64,000 bases of DNA from Tolypeutes matacus (taxonomy: Eukaryota > Chordata > Mammalia > Cingulata > Chlamyphoridae): positions 10,539,485 to 10,603,484 of the forward strand of contig JAKSZT010053881.1 in the NCBI GenBank assembly GCA_026826555.1. Reading direction: 5' to 3'. Position 1 is the first letter of the stretch; each line of letters opens with the position of its first letter. The position numbers and the translations under genes were made by a program. A model generated the notes under the pieces. That model did not search any database, was not told the origin of the DNA, and saw nothing but the letters and a program-made list of their open reading frames with translations. Below, in pieces: positions 12,501-21,340 of this stretch.

Positions 12501-14412
12501 ACCTTTGGGCCAACAAAAATAATGTCATTCAAAAATCCCAACTCTGGTGTGGTGATTTATCTCCATGAAGTTGCTTTACCAGGCCTGACCTCTCTTCCAC
12601 AATCACTCATGGTCCAAGATAGCTGCTCAGCTCCAGCTATCAGAGTCACAGTCCAGCCAACAGGAAGAAGGAAGAGACGGAGAAGAGAGAAAAATTAAGG
12701 AAGTTTCCTGGATAATGCTATATAACACTTAGCCTTATATCTCATTTGTCTGAACTTAGTTACCCAGCCACACCTACCTATAAGGCAGGTTGAGGAAACG
12801 TGGTATTTAATCTGAGTGACCATGTGATCCATTTAAAAACGGAGTGGGAAAGGGGAAACATTTGAAATGAGACACAATACTGACCCTCAGGATGTTTCAG
12901 TCTAGTAGCAGAATTGGTTATATACACAACTGCCTCTAGTTAACCAAAATAACTTTTTGCCTAATGAGAAAGATATGATTACAATAATAATGAAATTATA
13001 AGGACCATAAGCTAAATACTAACTAGCCAAATGAGGATAAGGACACATGTTTATATTTGTGCAAGTCTGACTATAATTCCTCATATCCTGAAATTTTGTT
13101 CTACAACAAATTTGAGCTTAATTTTCAGAAGAGTTTGCATATTAGGAAGTGAATGCAGGAAACTCAGTTACCAACATTTAAAATGTTGGGAATAATAATT
13201 ATGAGTCACTTGGTAAGTTGTTCCATTTTTATCATCTAGTAGTGGGTGTCAAATTGACTGTTCCTTTATTTTTAGCTATGAGATATGTCACATTCCCTGG
13301 TGAAATGTATTGACTGAATATAAAAAAAGATCTATAGTATCAATAGGGTTGTCAAGCCTTTTCAAAGATTATCCCAAAGTGGTAATTTACTTTTATGGTA
13401 CAAATTGACATGTCATTTTCCAGTGCCAAAAGTCCAAAGGAGTTGGAACTGAGGCAGCTCTTACTCTTCCAGTTGCCAAATTTTTATAGCTCTTCCCCTA
13501 GAGAACTCTATTCTGTTATTATGCTGTTCTGATGGCCTCTGTGGAGTGTTGGCCTGATCTCATGTCTTGCCACATTTATAGAGTCAGCATTAGGGAGAAA
13601 AGTTCAGTTTTAAACTCTCAGAATAGGAAGCAGACAGCTTAAATGAGGATCAACAGATTTGCTTTTACTTTCTTGAGGAAACTTGCATGCAGCAGAGTCA
13701 AAAGAAAGCTCACCTCTCTTTGGTACTTAAGAAAGAAGCTCCATGTCCTCCAATTTTGATTCCAGTTACTATCATCACTCATTTCTGGAATTCTTTAGTA
13801 ATATGTAGTGTCTCAGAGGTAGAGAAGGAAATGAAGCAATTTCAAATATCAGTCCTTGGATATGATAGAGGAGGTGGCCATCCCCATGGAATGTTGCAAT
13901 TGGTGATGCAATAGCTTTTCTAAAGTTCCAGGGCCTGGAGAGAGGACCTGCAGTGAGGAGGTGCTGACCCTGGCAGCTGCAACCAGAGATCAAAGGGCAT
14001 ACTTTATAAGACAGTGTCTTTTCAGTCACTTCCATACACTTGACTAGCAATCACCACCAGCAGTCTCAGCTTCCATCAGGAAGGATGATGGGGTCCTTCC
14101 ATATCTTTGCATATTTGTGTGTTACACATGCACAAGGCTAGTTCTGTGAAGGAAAAATATATGTAAATTGCCCAGCACTGTGCCTGACACACAACAGTAG
14201 GTGCTCAATGAGTGAGAACTATTATTATAGTTATTATGAGAGTGATGGGGCTTCACAAAGCCCCTTCTTCCTGGCCTACAAATCCAATTTTTTATGGGCC
14301 ATTTTCCTGGGTCAATTTTGAGGTCATGTATGCAGATTAGAAAAATGGACTTGTTATCTGGGACCTGGGGTAGTTAGTCTCTCTCACTTTCTTGCAATAG
14401 TTTGTTAGCATG
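9591..14412. other. Mostly single-copy-looking sequence with scattered ancient repeats
   Basis: This is the longest stretch with little young repeat. Recognisable parts are: 10,240-10,500 (old L1M-like sequence around a TCTATC-rich simple repeat); about 11,060-11,240 (L2 3' end, with TTTTGAGGGCAGGAACCACATA); 12,040-12,270 (a hAT-type DNA transposon remnant, listed separately); and 14,165-14,235 (end of a MIR, CAGCACTGTGCCTGACACA..GTAGGTGCTCAATGAGTG). The open frames at 9,826-10,168, 12,381-12,698 and 13,687-14,050 have no recognisable domain, and I cannot support them as exons. Confidence 0.4.
12040..12270 (-). mobile_element. Non-autonomous hAT-type DNA transposon remnant
   Basis: On the minus strand the segment reads TAGTTCTCAATTGGGGGTGA..TTTTGCCCCTTAGC and so on, then a diverged GGCAATGT box. 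The same family lies on the plus strand at 49,138-49,310 (TTTGCCCCCAAGGGACATTTGGCAATGTCTGG). Terminal repeats are too worn to give exact ends. Confidence 0.55.
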
Positions 14413-14980
14413 TGTTTTAGTTTGCAAGCTGCCAAAAGCAATATACCAAAAATGGGTTGGCTTTTAAAATGGGGATTTATTAACTTATAAGTTTACAATT
14501 CTGAGATTAAGAAAAATGCCCAAATCAAGGCATCAGGCGGTACTCTCTCCCCAAAGACTGGCTGCCAAAGCCTGGACTCCTCTGTCAAATGAGAAGGCAC
14601 ATGGTGTCATCTCCCTTTACCTCTGGGTCTCATTTCCATGGCTTCCTCTCTCAGCTTCTGTGGATTTCTCTGTGTGCTCCCAAGCCACATTGAGTTCAGC
14701 TTCTGACTTCCAGAACTTTCTCTGTCAGCTTCTGGGGGTTTCTTTCTATCTCTGTGGCTCTTACTCTGTGTCTCTATCCATATTCATTCCATTTATAAAG
14801 GACTCCAGAGAGAGGATTAAGACTCAACCTGAGCCAGGCCGTACTGAAGTAATCTATCAAAAGGCTCTACATGGAAGTGATCTAATCAAAAGATCCCACC
14901 TACAATAGGTAGGACCCACAGGAATGGATTAGCTCTAAGGACATGATTTTCTGGGGTCCATACAGCATTGAACCATCACA
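14413..14980 (-). mobile_element. MaLR-like LTR, minus
   Basis: On the minus strand it begins TGTGATGGTTCAATGC (right end AACCATCACA at 14,980) and shows the shared blocks AATCATGTCCTTAGAGCTAA, TCTTTTGATTAGATCAC and CTTTATAAATGG, then CAAACTAAAACACA at the left end. It is the same group as 1,271-1,740. Open frames across it are accidental. Confidence 0.75.
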
Positions 14981-15021
14981 GAAGGTTTATTTTCCTGTCA
15001 TTTTCTTCCTCCCTTCCCACT

Positions 15022-15595
15022 TGTATTATTCAGCCAAAGGGGTGCTGATGCAAAATACCAGAAATCAGTTTTTTTTATAAAGGGTATTTATTTGGGGTAG
15101 AATCTTATAGTTACTGGGCCATAAAGCATAAGTTTCTTCCCTCACCAAAGTCAGTTGCTATGTGTTGGAGCAAGGCAGCTGCCAACATTTGGGTTCAGGC
15201 TTCTTGGGTTCCTCTCTTCCTGGGGCTATGTTTCTCTCCGGGCTCAGCTCCTCTGTTTCCTCCACAAGGTAAGCTGTAGATTATGAGGCTCTCTAGGCTT
15301 TGCCTCGCTCCACAAGGCCAGCTGTGAACTCTCAGGCAAATGGCTCGTCTCTATCCCGGGGCCTTCTCTCCTTCCTCACCAGAACTCCAACATCAAAACT
15401 GCTACAACTCTGACCTTTGCCAAGCCTTTTATATTTGATTCCCCACCCACCAAGGGGTGAGGCTCAATGCCCTACTGACGTGGCCCAGTCAACATCCTAA
15501 TCATAACTTAATTATGTCCATATTAATAGACCAGTTTACAAGCATAATCCAATATCTATTTTGGAATTCATAACTATATCAAACTGCCAAACTGC
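15022..15595 (-). mobile_element. LTR-like element, second type
   Basis: The left end TGTATTATTCAGCCAAAG, the A/T box TTTATAAAGGGTATTTATTTGG and the C/T-rich middle resemble xenarthran ERVL/MaLR LTRs, but the sequence differs from the 14,413 type. The right boundary near 15,595 is approximate and no TSD is evident. Confidence 0.5.
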
Positions 15596-15619
15596 TATAC
15601 CACCCAACCCCCAAATATG

Positions 15620-15830
15620 TACTTTTTCTTCAAGGTCCAGAATAAATGTCAGCTTTTCTTTTAATCTATACCTCATCACTTTTCTACCTAGTTATCCATT
15701 CTCTCCTCTGGGTACCCACAGCATTTTGCTTATATCTCTTATGCTGGAATTTATTTATGTGGTGCCAGCTCCAATGACTGAATTCTTCAAAGGTTAAGGA
15801 TGATTTCTTCTTTATCTTTGTATTTTTAAT
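15620..15830 (+). mobile_element. L2 3'-end remnant
   Basis: CAAGGTCCAGAATAAATGTCAGC, CAGCATTTTGCTTATATCTCT and AGGTTAAGGATGATTTCTT follow the usual order of the LINE-2 3' region (TCAAGACTCAGCTCAAATG.., GTGAGCTCC..GGCAGGG). Confidence 0.55.
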
Positions 15831-15848
15831 TATTAAAACATTGCCTGA

Positions 15849-16071
15849 CCACCATCGGTGGGGTAAGCAATAACAGCTGAGGCCCCTCCCCTTAACATTA
15901 GCAAGGGAGAGGAATAATTAATAGCTTAAAAGGTGACCACACAAGCCAAGAGGAGCCCACATCAAATCTTGGTGCATATTTCTGTCTCTCTCCCCATTTC
16001 TCAGGAAGCTCTGTTCTTTTCCCCCATTTCCCATAAATTCTTTTTACTGGTCCAACTAATAACAAAAACAA
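15849..16071 (+). mobile_element. Unidentified 223-bp retroposed segment with TSDs
   Basis: It is flanked by AAAACATTGCCTGA (15,835-15,848) and AAAACATTACCTGA (16,072-16,085), and its right end is an A-rich tail (AATAACAAAAACAAAA). The body has a G/C-rich start, AAAAGGTGACCACACAAGCC and CCCATAAATTCTTTTTACTGG. The last phrase looks like the end of an ERV LTR. I do not recognise the source. Confidence 0.6.
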
Positions 16072-16085
16072 AAAACATTACCTGA

Positions 16086-16600
16086 AACATTAACTGTGGT
16101 ATATCCATACAACAGAATATTATTCAGGGCTAAAAAAAAAAAAAAGACATATGAAGCCATGAAAATACATGGAGGAACTTCAATTCATGTTATTTAGTTG
16201 AAGAATCAAGTTTGAAATACTATATACTGTATGATTCTAATTATATGACATTCTGGAAAAGGCAAAAATTATAGAGGCAGTAAAAACATCAGTGGTTGCC
16301 AGGGTTTGGGGTGAGGGGAAGAGGGATGAAGAGGTGAAACACAGGGGATTTTTAGGGAGGTGAAACTATTCCATATGATCCTGTAATGGTGGACACGTGA
16401 CATTATGCATTTGTCAAAACCCAAAGAACTTTACAGCACAACAAATGAACCTTAATGTGTGTGTTTTAAAATATAATTATACAGGAGGTTGGAGGAGCAC
16501 AGGAAGGAATGTATGAAACAACTTCACTGAAGGGGCTAGGGAGAAAAGGTGCTGACCTAAGTAACTTTGGAAATGAGTAGAGTATGTAAGACTAAAGACA
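16086..16600 (+). mobile_element. L1M 3'-end fragment
   Basis: GGTATATCCATACAACAGAATATTATTC, TGGTTGCCAGGGTTTGGGG and AACCTTAATGTGTGTG are the end of ORF2 and the 3' UTR of an ancient L1 on the plus strand. Confidence 0.8.
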
Positions 16601-16601
16601 G

Positions 16602-16836
16602 AGGGAGCAGATGTGGCTTAAGTGGTTGAGTTCCTGCTTTCCACATGGGAGGTCCCGGGTTCGGTCTCTGGTGACTCCTAAAAACAAAACAAAACAAAAC
16701 AAAAAACGAACAACAAGGAAACAAATGAAATAAAACAACTCAGGGGAGCCGACGTGGCTCAGTGATTGAGTGCCAGCTTCCCACATACAAGGTTCCAGGT
16801 TTAATCCCTGGCCCTGGAACCTCAATAAAAAAATAA
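16602..16836 (+). mobile_element. Dimeric DAS-type SINE, plus
   Basis: Two tRNA-like heads stand in tandem. The first is GGGAGCAGATGTGGCTTAAG..GTCCCGGGTTCGGTC, then a CAAAA-rich linker, then a second at 16,742 (GGGGAGCCGACGTGGCTCAG..GGTTTAATCC) and an A-rich end. The pol III box A and box B positions are visible in both units but diverged. The same dimer type occurs at 41,853-42,096. Confidence 0.85.
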
Positions 16837-17465
16837 TTGTACACAAGCATTGTACTTTAGTTGATAAAGTTGTTTTCCTGACCAGCATGGGTTAGCAATT
16901 TTGATACTGCTATATGTGTATACTGGAATTGAATAATTAAGTAAACAGATGGTGGGAGCCAGATTAATCATAGCTGGAGTGGGAATTTACAGATAAGCAA
17001 GGGAAGGAAATTAGGATGATCCATGTGGTAATGGATTAGAGTTGGAGACATCTATATGAACTGATGTCTAAATTTATATATACATACAGAAATATTTATA
17101 AATATGTATACATACATGGGTTATTATTTAGACATATATTTCTTTGTTCTGTTAGCTGAAAAGGCCTAAAAGAACCCATTAGTAACGAGAAATTCTAGTA
17201 CCAAGATCTTGGTTTCTAATACCATTCTCCAATAAAAAGAACCAGGACTTCCTGGAGAGATGACTGATTTTAGGACTGGGGCAGAAATGTACAATGTAAG
17301 TCTATAGCATCTTATAGTGCCTGAAAATAAAGAAGTATTCAAAAAAAAAATTCAACTAATATTAATGGGGGTATGCTGAAGGGGCATAGGCCAACTGGAA
17401 GAGCTCTTAATGGCTAAAGGTGGAACAATTTGAGAAATAAAATAAAAATTAAAAAGTAATATTGG

Positions 17466-17628
17466 GAGAAGCAGCTGTGACTCAAGCAATTGAGCCCCCG
17501 TTTACCACATGGAGGACCCAGATTCAATCCCCAGGACCTCCTGGTAAAAAAAAAAAGACATCCCAGACCTGCGCAGCACAGAGAGGCACAGGCCCCAGCG
17601 AAATGATGCAACCATATATAGATGGAAA
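17466..17628 (+). mobile_element. SINE, tRNA-like head, inside L1M
   Basis: The TSD AAAGTAATATTGG (17,453-17,465) / AAAGCAATATTGG (17,629-17,641) brackets a head reading GAAGCAGCTGTGACTCAAG..GATTCAATCCCCAGGACC. It is followed by A11 and a short unique body (GACATCCCAGACCTGCGCAGCACAG). It resembles the 23,160 and 41,496 SINE type but is older. Confidence 0.85.
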
Positions 17629-17958
17629 AAAGCAATATTGGATTATAATCCAAAGTATAAAATATATGTCCATGAGTCCATACTGATATAGATAAATAAT
17701 TGAATAAATTAATAAATGTGGGAGAAGCGACAAATCTTCCATTCATAAGAATTAGAAATAATTTTTGTAGATACAATGCCTTTAAGGAGAGGGAGAATAA
17801 CTCCAACTCCTTACATGTGGGCTGTGCACAGTGACTTACCACCAAAAAGTAAAGTATGCTAACATTGAGGAAAAAGAGAAACTTTACAACAGAGAGACCA
17901 GACAAACACTACCTCAGCCAGGTGATCAAGGTTATAAGTCATGTTGCTAGTACATACT

Positions 17959-18075
17959 TTTTTTTAATTGTTAATTTTTACTTTATTTTGTACATTTAAT
18001 AACTGAAAATATAAACAATTAAAAACTAAAAAGTAAACACAAATGAATAAATATATACATTTCTCAATTAAATGT
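17959..18075 (-). mobile_element. Very short L1 3'-tail insertion, minus
   Basis: A T-rich start is followed by TTTGTACATTTAATAACTG and CAATTAAAAACTAAAAAGTAAACAC, identical in type to the tail of the 6,499-7,417 L1. ACATACTTTT flanks it on both sides (before the T-run and at 18,080). It is a severely 5'-truncated L1 insertion of about 115 bp. Confidence 0.8.
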
Positions 18076-18291
18076 AGAACATACTTTTGATGTGATGTGA
18101 TGAAAATGGCACTTTACCTCTGTGGTTTTCCTCCCCTAAACCCCAGTCTAATTATGAGAAAAACATCAGACAAATTCCAATTTGAGGGACATTCTACAAA
18201 ATACCTGCCCAGTGCTCCTCAAACCTGTCAAGGTCATCAAAAGCAAGTAAAGTCTGAGCAACTGTTAATAGTCAAGAAGAGCCTAAGGAGA

Positions 18292-18726
18292 TGTGGTTTG
18301 GAGTTATGTACCCTAGAAAAACATGTTCTTAAAGTTAATCTATTCCTGTGGGTAGGACCTTTTGATGAGGTTACGTCAGTAAAAATATGGTCCAACTTAA
18401 TCAGGGTGGGTCTTCTTCCTATTACTGGAGTCCTTTATAAGCAGAATGAAATTCAGACAGAAAGAAAGAAGCTGAAGGTCAATAGAACCCAGAAGAGAAG
18501 GGAGAGGCCAGAAGAGGCTGCCATATGCATTGCTATGTGACAAAGGGGCCAAGAACCAAGGATCGTTAGCAGCCAGCCCCAGAATGACAGTCTTTGGGAA
18601 GAAAGCAACAGCTTGATGATGGCCTTAGTTTGAACTTCTAGCCTCAAAAGAGTGAGCCAACAAATTCCCATTATTTAAGCCAACCCATTGCATGATATTT
18701 GCTTTAGAAATGAGGAAACTAAAACA
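18292..18726 (+). mobile_element. MaLR-like solo LTR with perfect TSD
   Basis: The 435-bp LTR starts TGTGGTTTGGAGTTATG and ends GGAAACTAAAACA, flanked by GGAGA on both sides (18,287-18,291; 18,727-18,731). The LTR polyadenylation region and the GCCAACCCATTGCATGATATTTGCTT end block are clear. This copy best defines the family ends in this window, since both edges are fixed by the host L1M. Confidence 0.9.
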
Positions 18727-19600
18727 GGAGACATTACAACTAAATGTAATGTGGTATCTGGAATAAGATCTTAGAATTGCAAAAGGATATTAGGCAAAAA
18801 ACTAAGGAAAATTGAATAAACTATGGACTTTAGTTAATAATAATGTATTAGTATTGTTTCATTAATTGTAGCATATGTACCATACTAAAATAAGATGGTA
18901 ATAATAGAGGAAACTGGGAACTCTTTGTACTATCTTCTCATTTTTTTCTATAAATCTAAAACTATTCTAAAAAATAAAGTCTTTTAAGAAACATTGCCTT
19001 TATTATTAAAGAACCTAGGGCCCAGAGAAGTTAATTTTCCCAAGTTAGCAAATATACATTATAGTCAGTATAACCTAAATATAAACATGATGTTTTAGTC
19101 TGCTAAAGCTGAAAAATACCAGAAATGGTTTGGTTTTCATAAAGGTGATTTATTAGGGTAAAAGCTTACAGTTGCAAGGTTGTGAAAATGTCCAAATCAA
19201 GGCATTGTCAGAGATTCTGTCTCACCAAAGGTCAGCTTCTGGCAATCCTAGACTCCTGCCACATGGCAAGGCAAGATGGTGGACCATCTCTGCTTTCTTC
19301 TTCAGGCTCGCTTTCTCCCCACGCTCAGCTTGTGGGCAATCAGGCATATGGCTCATCACTTCCAGGGCTTGTCTCTTTAGCTTTGGGCTGCTCCACTGAT
19401 TCCAGCCTCTGGCCTCTTTCTCAGCCTCTTGGGGTTTCTCTGTCTTTCTGCGGTGATCCTGGAGTCCTCTTCCACACCTGGCAGGCTCAGAGTTGTGGCT
19501 CTCTTTCTCTCTGTGTTTCTCTGCATGTTTCTCACGTTTATAAAGGACTCCTACTCTGTGTCACGCCTCATTAAAGTAGTCCAATCAAAAGCTCCCAACT

Positions 19601-20034
19601 GGGGGCGGCTGTGGCTCAAATGGTTGGGCGTCCACCTGCCATATGGAGGGACCTGGGTTCGATCCCCGAGACCTCCCGGTAAAATAAAAAATATATATAT
19701 AGAAGGCGCATGGGCTGCCAGGCTCTGTGTGCCGCTGAGCCGTCTGGCCCGGGGAGCCATGCAGCAGGATGATGACGTAACAGGGGAGAGACAAGACGAG
19801 ATGCTCCGAAAGCTCCGGAAGCCAGGAGCTGAGGTGGCGCAGGCGGCAGAATACCTCTCTCCTACATCGGAGATCTCCAGGATCGAATCCTGGTGAAGAC
19901 TGGAGGAGGAGGATGAGAAGAGATGGCAGGAAACAGACACGGAGAATTGCCCAGCAAATGGACACAAAACAGCAAATGGGGAAGGGAGGTTTAAAATGGA
20001 TAAAGTAAATAAATAAATCTTAAAAAAAAAAAAA
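19601..20034 (+). mobile_element. Composite two-headed SINE with short GC VNTR (copy 1)
   Basis: In order: tRNA-like unit 1 (19,601-19,680, box B GGTTCGATCC); an A/T linker; about two ~25-bp GC-rich units (19,703-19,755); a GATGATGACGTAACAGG stretch; tRNA-like unit 2 (about 19,829-19,897, box A TGGCGCAGGCGG, box B GGATCGAATCC); a purine-rich tail; GTAAATAAATAAATCTT; and poly(A). The 14-bp TSD AAAAGCTCCCAACT is perfect (19,587-19,600; 20,035-20,048). Both tRNA-like units keep recognisable pol III promoter boxes. The 155-residue open frame crossing it is accidental. Confidence 0.9.
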
Positions 20035-20048
20035 AAAAGCTCCCAACT

Positions 20049-20202
20049 TTATATATATATATATATAAATAACATTTTTGTAAGCAAATACACATATATG
20101 CATATATATTTATATATCATTTTGCAAATGTTTGTATGTATTGGGAGAATTTTGATTTTTACCCACAATAAAAATAAATAAAAAATTAAAAAAAAAAAAA
20201 AA
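20049..20202 (+). mobile_element. 154-bp A-tailed segment sharing the SINE's target site
   Basis: An A/T-rich body (TA-dinucleotide start, then CAAATACACATATATGC..GGGAGAATTTTGATTTTTACC) is followed by AATAAAAATAAATAAA and a poly(A) tract. It lies between the second and third copies of AAAAGCTCCCAACT. I do not recognise the body. Confidence 0.7.
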
Positions 20203-20394
20203 AAAAGCTCCCAACTGAATTCAATACAATCAAAGGTCCCACACTCACAGGAATGGATCAGCTATAAGAACATGATCTTTCCTGGGATTCACAAAAGTTT
20301 TTAACTGTCACATATGATTTTTATTGTGATTTTTTTCTAATTTATTTAACAAACTTGTATATATTGCTTACTATGTGATAGCCACTGTTCTAAG

Positions 20395-20605
20395 TCCTTT
20401 ATAAATATTAGCTCAATTAATCCTCATAACAATGTCATGAAGGGAGTACGATTATTCTCATTTTATAGACCAGGAACTGAGATATGGAATAGTTAAGTGG
20501 TATTTTCCCAGGATCAAAGACAAAACAAGTGGCAGAGGTGGTGTTTGGAATGAGAAAGTCCAGCTCTAGAATTTATGTGCTTAACCACTACAGTAAACTG
20601 TTTTT
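20395..20605 (-). mobile_element. MIR remnant, minus
   Basis: CACTGTTCTAAGTCC, CTCAATTAATCCTCATAAC, CATTTTATAGACCAGGAACTG, CAAGTGGCAGAGG and TGCTTAACCACTACAG follow the reverse-complement order of MIR. Confidence 0.75.
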
Positions 20606-20654
20606 TATTCAAAGAAGACTTTTAAAAGTAGTTTTTAAAAGTCTTTCTCCACTG

Positions 20655-20771
20655 TTTTTTTTTTTCCCCTTTAAACTTTTATTTTATTTATTTTAGGCAG
20701 TGCCAGAGATTGAACCCGGGACCTTGTACATGAGAAGCAGGCACTCAACCACTGCACTATACCTGCTCCCC
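20655..20771 (-). mobile_element. Monomeric DAS-type SINE, minus
   Basis: Right to left: GGGGAGCAGGTATAGTGCAG, GGTCCCGGGTTCAATCTCTGG, an A-rich tail AATAAATAAAATAAAAG, and a terminal T-run on the plus strand. Its boxes are diverged, so it is an older copy. Confidence 0.8.
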
Positions 20772-21044
20772 TTCCTTTAAATTTTATTGAAGTATATCAT
20801 GCATACATGAACATACACTAACAATAAGTGTATAGTAAAAGTTGTGAACTTACAAAACATGCACACATACCATACAGGACTCCCATACATCACCCCACCA
20901 CCAATACTTTGCACTGTTGTGGAATATTTGTTACAGATGATGAAAATGCATCACGAAAACATTACTACTAACTATAGTCCATATCTTTCTCCAGTGATTT
21001 TGGCAGCAAAAGTTGTTGCAGAACCGGTGAAGCAATAGACAAAC
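20772..21044 (-). mobile_element. L1 3' UTR segment, minus
   Basis: On the minus strand it reads GATATGGACTATAGTTAGTAG, CATCTGTAACAAATATTCC, GGTGGTGGGGTGATG and CACAACTTTTACTATACAC, as in the L1 3' UTRs at 8,920-9,440. It abuts the truncated SINE head of the inverted duplication copy. Confidence 0.7.
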
Positions 21045-21315
21045 AATTTCTTGAGCCACAGCCACTTCCCCCAATATTACTTTTTTAATTTTTATTTTAT
21101 TTCTCAAATTGTTCCACCTTTAGCCATTAAGAGCTCTTTCAGTTGGCCTATGCCCCTTCAGCATGCCCCCATTAATTTTGGCTGAATTATTTTTTTTTAG
21201 TACTTCTTTATTTTCAAGCACTATAAGATGCTATAGACTTACCTTGTACATTTCTGCCTCAATCCTAAAATCAATTACCTCTCCAGGAAGCTCTGGTTCT
21301 TTTTATTGGAAAATG
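21045..21315 (-). repeat. Inverted duplicate of 17,217-17,490 (L1M plus SINE start)
   Basis: The reverse complement matches copy A over about 270 bp at roughly 90% by eye, including the derived CCAATAAAAAGAACCAG and the junction GTAATATTGGGGGAAG where the SINE entered L1M. Only about the first 30 bases of the SINE are present (to CTCAAGAAATTG) before the sequence switches to L1 3' UTR. Confidence 0.75.
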
Positions 21316-21323
21316 GTATGACT

Positions 21324-21340
21324 GGCCACTAGGGGGCGTC
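21324..21340 (+). promoter_or_regulatory. CTCF-type motif (predicted)
   Basis: GGCCACTAGGGGGCGTC contains CCACTAGGGGGCG, a perfect fit to the CCASYAGRKGGCR core recognised by CTCF. It stands just outside the breakpoint of the inverted duplication, in sequence not shared with the other copy. It is a sequence match only; occupancy is unknown. Confidence 0.5.

Larger units (their letters stand above)
16837..19000 (+). mobile_element. Ancient L1M, interrupted by SINE, L1 tail and LTR
   Basis: One element can be followed through its insertions: GGAGACATCTATATGAACTGATG, CAGGACTTCCTGGAGAGATGA, GTAATATTGG[SINE]GATTATAATCC, CCAGGTGATCAAGGTTATAAG, [L1 tail], GATGTGATGAAAATGGCAC, GCCTAAGGAGA[LTR]CATTACAACTAAATG and finally TAAATCTAAAACTATTCTAAAAAATAAAGTC. 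The pieces collapse to a continuous L1M 3' region when the insertions are removed. Part of it (17,217-17,490) is duplicated in inverted form at 21,045-21,315. Confidence 0.8.
19091..20312 (-). mobile_element. MaLR-like LTR, minus, split by two retroposons
   Basis: The left end is TGTTTTAGTCTGCTAAAG (preceded by CATGA) and the right end is TTAACTGTCACA (followed by TATGA, a one-mismatch TSD). The LTR is opened at 19,600 by a composite SINE (19,601-20,034) and a second A-tailed segment (20,049-20,202). It resumes at 20,203 with AAAAGCTCCCAACTGAATTC. Confidence 0.85.

Noticed and set aside
14516..14908. 130-residue frame as a gene
   Set aside because: It is wholly within a minus-strand MaLR-like LTR; homologous copies do not keep the frame.
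17414..17905. 163-residue minus-strand frame
   Set aside because: It crosses L1M and a SINE in antisense; no domain.
19429..19967. Frames of 126-155 residues across 19.4-20.0 kb
   Set aside because: They run through an LTR-SINE boundary and cover a composite SINE on both strands; accidental.
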